Of a stretch of 64,000 nucleotides of DNA, positions 7,722 through 14,278 are shown piece by piece. The first letter of the stretch is position 1. Each line of letters starts with the position of its first letter. Where the stretch lies: NCBI RefSeq assembly GCF_000732925.1, contig NZ_CP008953.1:8797001-8861000 (forward strand). Direction: 5' to 3'. Source of the stretch: Amycolatopsis japonica (lineage in GTDB: Bacteria; Actinomycetota; Actinomycetes; Mycobacteriales; Pseudonocardiaceae). The notes under the pieces were generated by a model that ran no database searches, had not been told where the DNA came from, and saw only the letters and a program-made list of their open reading frames with translations. A program made the translations under genes and the position numbers.

Positions 7722-8912
7722 GTGGATCCCATCCGCAACCCCTTCGCGCCGGGCGCCGGTCAACGGCCGCCCGAGCTGGCAGGTCGCGTCCGCGAGCTCC
7801 AGGCCTTCGAGGTCGTGCTCGAACGGGTCGCGCGGGGGAGACCGGAACGCAGCCTGATGCTGACCGGCCTGCGTGGCGTGGGGAAGACCGTATTGCTGGG
7901 CGAGCTGCGGTCGAGGGCCATCAAGCACGGATGGGGCGCTGGCAAGATCGAGGCCCGCCCGGACACCGAACTGAGGCGGCCGCTCTCGGCCGCGCTGCAC
8001 CGCGCGATCCGCGATCTCGCCGTCCGCCATCGCGCGCCGGACCGGGTCGAGCAGGTGCTCGGCGTGCTCAAGGCGTTCGCGCTGCGCGCCAACAAACCGG
8101 ACGCGAAGCTGCGCGACCGCTGGCAACCGGGCATCGACGTGCCCGCCGCGCAGGGCCGCGCCGATTCCGGCGACATCGAGATCGACCTGGTCGAACTGTT
8201 CACCGAGGTCGCGGAGCTGGCGGCCGACGTCGGCACCGGGGTCGCGCTGCTGATCGACGAGATCCAGGATCTGCTGCCGGAGGACGTTTCCGCGCTCTGC
8301 GCCGCCTGCCACGAACTTTCGCAGTCCGGGGCGCCGCTGGTCGTGGTCGGCGCGGGACTGCCGCACGTACCCGCCGTCCTGTCGGCGTCGAAGTCGTACT
8401 CGGAGCGTCTCTTCCGCTACGCGCGCATCGACAGGTTGGAGCGCGAAGACGCCGACCTCGCGGTGATGGCGCCGATCGAACGCGAAGACGCGGGCATCGA
8501 ACCGGAGGCGCTGGACGCCCTGTTCGACGCGTCCGGCGGCTATCCGTACTTCATCCAGGCCTACGGCAAGGCCGCTTGGGATGCCGCGCCGGCGGACCCC
8601 ATCACCGTGAAGGACGTCCAGGTCGCCGCCCCGGAGGCCGAGTCCGAGCTCGCGGTCGGCTTCTTCGGCTCCCGCTACGAACGCGCGACGCCCGCGGAAC
8701 GTGAGTACCTGCTCGCGATGGCGGAGCTGACGCAGGGGCGGGACGAGTCCGCCGGGACCGCCGATGTGGCCGTCTACCTGGGGCGGAAGCCTTCGTCGCT
8801 GTCACCGGCGCGGGACAGCCTGATGAAAAAGGGCCTGGTGTACTCCGCCGAGCGCGGGCACATCGCCTTCACCGTCCCGCACTTCGGCCACTACCTGCTC
8901 GGCCGGGACTAA
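7722..8912 (+). CDS. ORC1/Cdc6-like AAA ATPase with C-terminal winged helix
   Basis: 396-aa P-loop ATPase. Walker A is GLRGVGKT (49-56) and Walker B is LLIDE (about 176-180), followed by VVVGAGLP as a sensor-1-like strand. The C-terminal 80 residues (REYLLAMAEL...PSSLSPARDSLMKKGLVYS) read as a winged helix. The overall plan resembles archaeal Orc1/Cdc6 or STAND-type ATPases common in actinobacteria, whose role is mostly unproven. TAGCGT at 7710-7715 lies 6 nt before the GTG start, giving a probable leaderless mRNA. It stands alone, with a divergent-looking upstream region and an unrelated membrane-protein gene downstream. Confidence 0.82.
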   Translation: MDPIRNPFAPGAGQRPPELAGRVRELQAFEVVLERVARGRPERSLMLTGLRGVGKTVLLGELRSRAIKHGWGAGKIEARPDTELRRPLSAALHRAIRDLAVRHRAPDRVEQVLGVLKAFALRANKPDAKLRDRWQPGIDVPAAQGRADSGDIEIDLVELFTEVAELAADVGTGVALLIDEIQDLLPEDVSALCAACHELSQSGAPLVVVGAGLPHVPAVLSASKSYSERLFRYARIDRLEREDADLAVMAPIEREDAGIEPEALDALFDASGGYPYFIQAYGKAAWDAAPADPITVKDVQVAAPEAESELAVGFFGSRYERATPAEREYLLAMAELTQGRDESAGTADVAVYLGRKPSSLSPARDSLMKKGLVYSAERGHIAFTVPHFGHYLLGRD

Positions 8913-8968
8913 GCCTCTCTCAGGCTTTATAGCGTCAGCTCTAGAAAGAGGTAGAGAGCCCTAGCGCG

Positions 8969-8984
8969 CCACTCGATCGAGTGG
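8969..8984. promoter_or_regulatory. 16-bp perfect palindrome, possible operator
   Basis: CCACTCGATCGAGTGG lies in the 254-bp gap between the AAA ATPase and the NPCBM-like membrane protein, about 180 bp before the latter. It is a perfect dyad with no loop, so a protein site is more plausible than a terminator. No regulator is assigned. Confidence 0.35.
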
Positions 8985-9166
8985 TCTCGAAAGTCATCTG
9001 AGGCAACGAAAACCGAGGTTCGACCAGCAGAGTGCCGCTGAATTCGCAGCAGCATCGAGCGACAGCGGACCTGCGCCCTCAACTACGGCGAAAGTCGACT
9101 CGGAAGCACGACGACGAGAATCGCTACCGTCGCTGCCATGCGGGCCCGGTCGACGAAGAGTCGTTC

Positions 9167-9931
9167 ATGAACTTCCGTCGCGTCGGCGGCACTCCGGGAA
9201 GTGCGCCACCCACCCGATTCCTCCCCCAGACGCTCGGCGTGGTCGCCGACGTGGCGGCGGTATCGGTCCTGATCGTCGGCGGCGGACTGCCGATCGTCTG
9301 GGCGACGAGCCTCGGCGCGGTGCTCCTCGGGGTGTTCGCCATCTGGCGGCGATGGGGCATGCCGGTCGACGTCCGGCTTGCCGCCGGCGCCGCGGTCGCG
9401 GTCGCCGGCGCGGGAGTCTTCGGTTTCTCGCTGGCGACGGAACGGAACACTCCCGATCGGACACCCGGCTTGGCCGCCGCGACCAGCACGTCACCCTCGT
9501 CTTCGTCACCCTCGCCTTCGGCGGCGCCACCAAGCGGCGGAGTGTGGCTCATCGACCTGCCGAAGGTCGAGGGCGGCTACGGAGATTGGCGACGTGGCGA
9601 AGCCGCCGTCGGCGGCCAAGTCTTCAAACACAGCTACATCGGCACCACGTGCTCGAAATCCGACGACGGCCATGAAGTCTTCGCCATCGATCAGCGCTTT
9701 CAACGCTTCCACGTGACGCTGGGCATCGCGGACGGCGCGCCCGCCGAGACCGTCACGCGGTTCGTGGTGAGGATCGACGGACGGGCGCTGGCCACCCGGG
9801 ACCTTCGCGCCGGACAGGTCGATGTGCTCGACCTCCCCGTGGCCCAGGGCAAGCAACTGCTCCTCCAGGTGGACAACATCGACTCGCCGTGCAGCGCCAC
9901 GGCGGCCTGGGCCGACGCGGTCCTGCGCTAG
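9167..9931 (+). CDS. Membrane-anchored NPCBM-like domain protein
   Basis: About 254 aa. Two or three hydrophobic stretches (roughly 18-47 and 52-76) are followed by a Ser/Pro/Thr-rich linker (about 84-110). An extracellular C-terminal domain then has the pattern of NPCBM/NEW2 carbohydrate-associated modules: the GGQVFKHSYIG strand, FQRFHVTLGIADGAP, FVVRIDGRAL, LDLPVAQGKQLLLQV and a final AAWADAVL. ATG 9167 is chosen because CGAAGAG precedes it and the membrane segment starts soon after; an in-frame start at 9032 would add an unlikely charged extension. Domain assignment is by pattern only. Confidence 0.65.
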   Translation: MNFRRVGGTPGSAPPTRFLPQTLGVVADVAAVSVLIVGGGLPIVWATSLGAVLLGVFAIWRRWGMPVDVRLAAGAAVAVAGAGVFGFSLATERNTPDRTPGLAAATSTSPSSSSPSPSAAPPSGGVWLIDLPKVEGGYGDWRRGEAAVGGQVFKHSYIGTTCSKSDDGHEVFAIDQRFQRFHVTLGIADGAPAETVTRFVVRIDGRALATRDLRAGQVDVLDLPVAQGKQLLLQVDNIDSPCSATAAWADAVLR

Positions 9932-10119
9932 CCGCCGGCGTTATCAAGAAGTGACCGGCGCCACCAAATCTCTCCGGTTTTACGCTCATGTTGCCGATGA
10001 TTCATCGGCAGGTGTGCCAAGTCACCGGATAATCGTTGGCTTCCTTGTGAAAAAGGGTGCATACTAGGAGCACAGCCACGAAGACGCAAGACCTACTCCC
10101 AAGGGGATGACAAAAACCG

Positions 10120-10269
10120 ATGAACAACATCGCCGCCAAGCTCCGTGCCCGTCGCGCCGAGGCTCGCACTCGCCGGGCGCTGAACCGGGCGATCGACACC
10201 GCGGCCACCGCGACCGTTCGTCAGGAGCTCATCGCTATCTCCCAGGCGCGTCACACGCACATGCGCTGA
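10120..10269 (+). CDS. Conserved-looking 49-aa basic protein
   Basis: Small ORF starting MNNIAAKLRARRAEARTRR and continuing with ALNRAIDTAATATVRQELI. It has a strong ribosome site AAGGGGA (10101-10107), an ATG, actinomycete-like codon use, and a separate transcription unit ending in the hairpin at 10370-10412. The N-terminal half is Arg-rich and helical; the C-terminal half is amphipathic. Similar short proteins are common in actinobacteria without a known function. No function is assigned. Confidence 0.7.
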   Translation: MNNIAAKLRARRAEARTRRALNRAIDTAATATVRQELIAISQARHTHMR

Positions 10270-10369
10270 CCCGACAACAACCGTTGTAGGTGTCGCCCAT
10301 TCGAGTGACCTACGACACATAGTGCGTGAGGTGTAACGCCGCGGAACGCGGCGTCGATACCCACTACGA

Positions 10370-10412
10370 CCCCGTGATGCTGGCGGACCCCCGACCTGGC
10401 AGCATCACGGGG
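10370..10412 (+). terminator. Strong stem-loop terminator
   Basis: CCCCGTGATGCTG (10370-10382) pairs with CAGCATCACGGGG (10400-10412), 13 perfect bp, followed by TTT. It lies about 100 nt after the 49-aa gene. A smaller hairpin CGCCGCG-GAA-CGCGGCG (about 10338-10354) precedes it, so the 3' untranslated region is highly structured. Confidence 0.75.
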
Positions 10413-10469
10413 TTTCCATATGTCCGGACCCGAAAGATTTCTTGCCTTCACCGCTTCGCGGAGTAACAC

Positions 10470-10503
10470 TTGACCTCGTCAACGAATCTGTTGAGGTGGT
10501 CAA
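10470..10503 (+). promoter_or_regulatory. Two MarR-type dyads over the ribosome site of the MarR-GNAT gene
   Basis: TTGAC-CTC-GTCAA (10470-10482) and TTGAGGTGGTCAA (10491-10503) are near copies 21 bp apart. The second overlaps the Shine-Dalgarno (GAGGTGG) and touches the ATG at 10504. This fits repression by the gene's own MarR domain. Confidence 0.55.
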
Positions 10504-11427
10504 ATGAATCGATCCGCAGACCGGGTGGCGACCGTCCGGGCCTTCAACCGCCTGTACACCGGCGTGATCGGCGTCCTCGACGAAGGACCGGCCGACGCCG
10601 AGTACTCCCTGAGCGAAGCCAGGGTCATCTTCGAACTCGCGCAGCAGGAGCAGACCCAGGTCACCGACCTGCGCAAACGTCTCGACCTCGACGCCGGGTA
10701 CGCGAGCAGGCTGCTCGCGAGGCTCGAGGGACGCGGCCTGCTCACCCGTGAACGCAGCGACGAGGACGCCCGCCGTCAGATCGTCCGGCTGACCGAGAAC
10801 GGCCGCAAGGCCTTCGCTGTCCTCGACGAACGGTCGGTGGGCAGGATCGGCTCGCTGCTCGGCCGGTTCGGCGACGACGAACAGCAACGCCTGCTCGGTG
10901 CCATGGACACGATCACGTCGCTGGTCGGCGAACGCGCCGCGGATCCCACGCTGGTCCTGCGCCCGCCGCGGCCGGGTGACTTCGGCTGGGTGGTCCACCG
11001 TCACGGCGCCCTCTACTCCCGCGAGTACGGCTGGGACGAACGCTTCGAAGCACTCGTCGCCCGTGTCGTCGCGGAGTACGTCGACAGGCGCGGCGATCCG
11101 CGCCAAGCGGGCTGGATCGCCGAGCTCGACGGGGAGCGCGTCGGCAGCATCTTCTGCATGCCCGCCGAAGACGGCGTCACCGCGAAGCTGCGGATGTTGC
11201 TCCTCGAACCGGCCGCGCGAGGACGGGGTGTCGGGAAGCGCCTGGTCAGCGAGTGCGTCGAGTTCGCGAGGGCGTCCGGCTACCCGGCGATGGAGCTCTG
11301 GACGGTCTCGCTGCTGGAGGCGGCGAGGGCGATCTACCAGAAGGCCGGTTTCCAGCTGGTGAGCGAAGAGACGATCACGGGCTTCGGGTACGAGCTGACC
11401 GGGCAGACCTGGCGGCTGGAGCTGTGA
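10504..11427 (+). CDS. MarR-family regulator fused to GNAT acetyltransferase
   Basis: 307-aa bifunctional protein. The N-terminal MarR winged helix (about 1-150) includes LSEARVIFELAQQ, DLRKRLDLDAGYASRLLARLEGRGLL and a basic wing around RSDEDARRQ. The C-terminal GNAT N-acetyltransferase (about 155-307) has the acetyl-CoA loop LEPAARGRGVGKRLVSECVEFARASGY and AARAIYQKAGF. Such fusions are known in actinobacteria and proteobacteria; the acetyl acceptor is not known. Start ATG with GAGGTGG. The next gene starts one base after the stop, so they are coupled. Confidence 0.92.
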   Translation: MNRSADRVATVRAFNRLYTGVIGVLDEGPADAEYSLSEARVIFELAQQEQTQVTDLRKRLDLDAGYASRLLARLEGRGLLTRERSDEDARRQIVRLTENGRKAFAVLDERSVGRIGSLLGRFGDDEQQRLLGAMDTITSLVGERAADPTLVLRPPRPGDFGWVVHRHGALYSREYGWDERFEALVARVVAEYVDRRGDPRQAGWIAELDGERVGSIFCMPAEDGVTAKLRMLLLEPAARGRGVGKRLVSECVEFARASGYPAMELWTVSLLEAARAIYQKAGFQLVSEETITGFGYELTGQTWRLEL

Positions 11428-11428
11428 C

Positions 11429-11704
11429 GTGTTCGTCGTCTACTGCCCCGTCTGCGATCGGCGGTCCGTGGTCGGGGTCGACTCGATCGATTTCGTCGAC
11501 GACCTGACCCCGGGCATGATCTCCGTCTCCGGTCGCTGCCCCGACGGCCACTACGCCGTCCTGCTGACCGGGAAGTCCTTCACGTCCCATGAACCCTGTG
11601 TGCGCGAAGTGCGGCAGGTGTTGAAACGGCGACGGCGCCGCACCAGGCTGGGTGCCTGGTTCGCGCGGCAGCGTGAACTGCACGACCGGCTCTTCCGCTA
11701 TTGA
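11429..11704 (+). CDS. Small zinc-ribbon-like protein of unknown function
   Basis: 91 aa starting with GTG right after the upstream stop (TGACGTG), so translation is likely coupled to the MarR-GNAT gene. It has a CPVC pair near the N-terminus and a later RCPDGH, which could form a zinc ribbon, and ends in a strongly basic helix (QVLKRRRRRTRLGAWFARQRE truncated here). No family recognised. The operon position suggests a role linked to the MarR-GNAT protein. Confidence 0.65.
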   Translation: MFVVYCPVCDRRSVVGVDSIDFVDDLTPGMISVSGRCPDGHYAVLLTGKSFTSHEPCVREVRQVLKRRRRRTRLGAWFARQRELHDRLFRY

Positions 11705-11760
11705 TGTCGATTCGCCGGGGGCTCGTTCGTCTAGGGGCCATCGATTCCAAGGAGGACACC

Positions 11761-12117
11761 ATGCCCCAGTACGCCGGTTTCCTGCGGTCCCAGTCGGATT
11801 CGCATGATCACCTCGGCCCCGACGAAGCACAACGCGTGCTCGAGAGCTACATCGCCTGGGCCGACGAACGCACGAAGGAAGGCCGTTTCGTCGGCGGCGG
11901 CGGGCTGTCGCGAGGCGGCCGGGTGCTGCGCGGCACGGGCGGCGAGGTCGGCGCGACCGACGGGCCGCACACCGAAGCCACCGAGATCGTCGGCGGCTAT
12001 CAGGTGATCGAGGCCGTGGACCTCGACCAGGCGGAGAAGATCTTCGCGACGCATCCGCATCTGAAGTTCGGGCCGATCGAGGTGCGCAAGATCGGCGAAC
12101 GCGGTTGCGAGGACTGA
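11761..12117 (+). CDS. DGPF (YCII-related) protein paired with ECF42
   Basis: 118-aa protein with the DGPF-type motif TDGPHTEATEIVGGYQVIEA, where His replaces Phe, and an N-terminal strand MPQYAGFLRSQ. AAGGAGG sits 7-8 nt before the ATG. The gene is 7 bp upstream of the ECF42-type sigma factor gene and in the same operon. DGPF proteins are the standard genomic partners and targets of ECF42 factors. Its enzymatic role, if any, is unknown. Confidence 0.88.
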   Translation: MPQYAGFLRSQSDSHDHLGPDEAQRVLESYIAWADERTKEGRFVGGGGLSRGGRVLRGTGGEVGATDGPHTEATEIVGGYQVIEAVDLDQAEKIFATHPHLKFGPIEVRKIGERGCED

Positions 12118-12124
12118 GGTCGGC

Positions 12125-13339
12125 ATGAGCCGCCCGGCCGGCGTGGTGGAGCACTTGTTCCGGCACAGTGCCGGGCGGATCGTCGCCACGCTGGCCAGGG
12201 CGCTCGGCCCCGAACGCCTGGACCTGGCCGAGGAGGCCGTCGCCGACGCGCTGGAGCAGGCGCTGCGGACCTGGCCGCAGAGCGGGGTGCCGGACAATCC
12301 GCGCGGCTGGCTGTTCCGGGCCGCGCGGAACCGGGCGATGGACGTCGTCCGGCGCGAACAGACCTTGCGCGCGCTGCTGCCGCGGCTCGTCGAGCTGAAC
12401 GGCCACGAAGCCGACCGGCGTACGGACGACGAACTCGTGTTGATGCTGCTGTGCTGTCATCCCGCGCTGCCGACGGTCTCGCAGGTGGCGCTGACGCTGA
12501 AGACCGTCGGTGGGCTCGGGGTGAACGAGATCGCGGCGGCCCTGCTGACAAAACCGGCGACCGTGGCGCAGCGGCTCGTGCGGGCGAAGAAATGGCTGCG
12601 GGAATCGGGGAAGCCGCTCACCCTGCCAGGGCCGGACGCGCTGGAGTCCAGAGTGGACAGTGTGTTGGCCGTGCTCTATCTGCTGTTCAACGAAGGCTAC
12701 GACGCGACGACCGGCGAGGTCGCGGTGCGCGGCGAACTGTGCGGCGAGGCGATCCGGCTGGGGCGGCTGCTGCTGGCCGAGCCGAAGACGGATCTGCCGA
12801 GGGTGCGGGCGCTGGTCGCGCTGATGCTGTTGCAGGGGAGCAGGCTGCCCGCGCGGGTGGACCGCGACGGTGACCTGCTGCTGCTCGACGAGCAGGACCG
12901 GGACCGCTGGGATCACGCGATGATCGCCGAGGGGACGCGGCTGTTCGAGCGGGCGTGCACCGGGCCGGAGATGTCGGCGTATCACGTCGAAGCGGCGATC
13001 GCGCTGTGCCACGGCACAGCCTCGCCGCCGGATTGGCGCCGGATCGTCGGCCTGTACGACGACCTGCTGGCGTTGCGGCCGTCGCCGGTGGCGCGGCTGA
13101 ATCGCGCGATCGCGCTTTCGATGGTGGACGGGGCGGCGGCCGGGATCGCCGAACTCGAAGCCGTCGAAGCCGAACTGCCGGACTACACGCTGCTGCCCGC
13201 CGTCCTCGGCGCGCTGTGGCTGCGCGCCGGCGATCCCGGGCGAGCCGCGGACCACTACCGGCGCGCGCTCGCGCTGCCCTGCTCGGAGCCGCAACGTCGC
13301 TTCCTCAGCCGACGACTGGCGTCCTGCTCACCCCACTGA
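12125..13339 (+). CDS. ECF42-type RNA polymerase sigma factor with TPR-like C-terminal domain
   Basis: 404-aa extracytoplasmic-function sigma factor. Region 2 (RAARNRAMDVVRREQTLRALL, about residues 62-82, longest part quoted in pieces) and region 4 (VNEIAAALLTKPATVAQRLVRAKK) are followed by about 220 residues of helical repeats (EGYDATTGE, RLGRLLLAEPKTD, AYHVEAAIALCHG, DDLLALRPSPVARLNRAIA). This extended tail replaces an anti-sigma factor and defines the ECF42 group. ATG lies 7 bp after the DGPF gene. No anti-sigma gene is visible nearby, in line with the family. Confidence 0.93.
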   Translation: MSRPAGVVEHLFRHSAGRIVATLARALGPERLDLAEEAVADALEQALRTWPQSGVPDNPRGWLFRAARNRAMDVVRREQTLRALLPRLVELNGHEADRRTDDELVLMLLCCHPALPTVSQVALTLKTVGGLGVNEIAAALLTKPATVAQRLVRAKKWLRESGKPLTLPGPDALESRVDSVLAVLYLLFNEGYDATTGEVAVRGELCGEAIRLGRLLLAEPKTDLPRVRALVALMLLQGSRLPARVDRDGDLLLLDEQDRDRWDHAMIAEGTRLFERACTGPEMSAYHVEAAIALCHGTASPPDWRRIVGLYDDLLALRPSPVARLNRAIALSMVDGAAAGIAELEAVEAELPDYTLLPAVLGALWLRAGDPGRAADHYRRALALPCSEPQRRFLSRRLASCSPH

Positions 13340-13359
13340 CCAGGCATTTTTCGCTTCCC

Positions 13360-13562
13360 CGCGCGTACCCCACCCCCCACCGCTCCCAGGGGGGCGCGCC
13401 CCGCACCAGCGTATCGGGAGGGGGCGACGCGGGGTGGGTTCCAGTGGCCCAAGGGGCCGAGTTGTCCACAACGGCGGGTGGGTGTGGACAACTCGGGTGG
13501 ATGTCTCAAAGGGGGCCTTCGGGACATTGAGCGTCTCAAAGGGACCCTTCAGGACACGGAGA
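13360..13562 (+). repeat. Composite repeat module, copy 1
   Basis: The 312-bp gap 13340-13651 holds no gene but three joined parts. A GC-rich inverted element (about 13360-13435, CCCCACCCCCCACC then AGGGGGGCGCGCCCC) comes first. Then a DnaA-box-like pair, GAGTTGTCCACA (13459-13470) facing TGTGGACAACTC (13483-13494). Then two direct copies of GTCTCAAAGGG(G/A)(G/C)CCTTC (from about 13503 and 13532). Copies 2 and 3 of the same order lie at 18474-18656 and 47013-47275. Confidence 0.8.
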
Positions 13563-13651
13563 TCCGGCGGGCGGGGTGACGCGAAAGCCACTTTCGCGAA
13601 GTCCAGCGCGGAAGACACCTCCGGTTCACGCGGGCACGGTTACCTGGGGGA

Positions 13652-14278
13652 GTGAACTGGACGGCGTACGTCGACGGCTACTGCGAACGCCTCGCTCCCG
13701 GCCTCTGGGGCGAGCCGCTCAACAGTCTCAGCAATCTCGCGTTCCTGATCGCGGCGATCGCGGTCTGGCGGCAGCCGAAGGGCCGCGTCTTCGCCGTCCT
13801 CATCGGACTGGTGTTCCTCGGCAGCACGGCCTTCCACCTGCTCGCCACCCGCTGGTCCGCGGCCGCCGACACCGGCTTCATCCTGGTGTTCGTCCTGTAC
13901 TACGCCGCCGTGTTCCCGCATCTGTTCTTCGGCGTCCGCCGCGGGCTCTCGTGGCTCGGCATTCCCGTGTTCCTCGCCTTCACCGCCGTCGTCGCGTCGC
14001 TGGGCGGCGGGCTGTACCTCTCGGCCTTGCTCGGGCTCGTGATCTTCGCGGTCATTCTCAAGGGTGAACATCGCCGCAGGTTCGCCCTCGCCGCGGGCGT
14101 TTTCGGGGTGTCCCTTTCGTTCCGCACGGCCGACCACACGGTCTGCGGGAACTTCCCCGCCGGAACGCACTTCCTCTGGCATCTGCTGAACGGCCTCACC
14201 CTCTACCTGGCGGCGACCACGGCCACGAAAAGGGCCGCGTCCCGGCAGGACGCGGCCCCTTCGATCAGCGGTGACTAG
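13652..14278 (+). CDS. Ceramidase-like integral membrane protein
   Basis: 208-aa protein with about seven hydrophobic helices and the metal-site pattern of the alkaline ceramidase/CREST superfamily: EPLNSLSNLAF (helix 1), GSTAFH (helix 2-3), an Asp in AADTGF and the late FLWHLLNGLTLYL His. The substrate in bacteria is unknown. GTG start, with TTACCT (13640-13645) 6 nt upstream suggesting a leaderless mRNA. Its stop codon overlaps that of the convergent symporter gene within a single CTAG. Confidence 0.85.
   Translation: MNWTAYVDGYCERLAPGLWGEPLNSLSNLAFLIAAIAVWRQPKGRVFAVLIGLVFLGSTAFHLLATRWSAAADTGFILVFVLYYAAVFPHLFFGVRRGLSWLGIPVFLAFTAVVASLGGGLYLSALLGLVIFAVILKGEHRRRFALAAGVFGVSLSFRTADHTVCGNFPAGTHFLWHLLNGLTLYLAATTATKRAASRQDAAPSISGD

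Noticed and set aside
10330..10412. Possible tRNA or small structured RNA
   Set aside because: The stems do not form a cloverleaf, and no anticodon arm or CCA-type acceptor pairing is visible; a terminator explains the main hairpin.
13360..13562. Chromosomal replication origin
   Set aside because: Only two DnaA-box-like nonamers, no dnaA or dnaN gene nearby and no AT-rich unwinding element; the module is repeated elsewhere.
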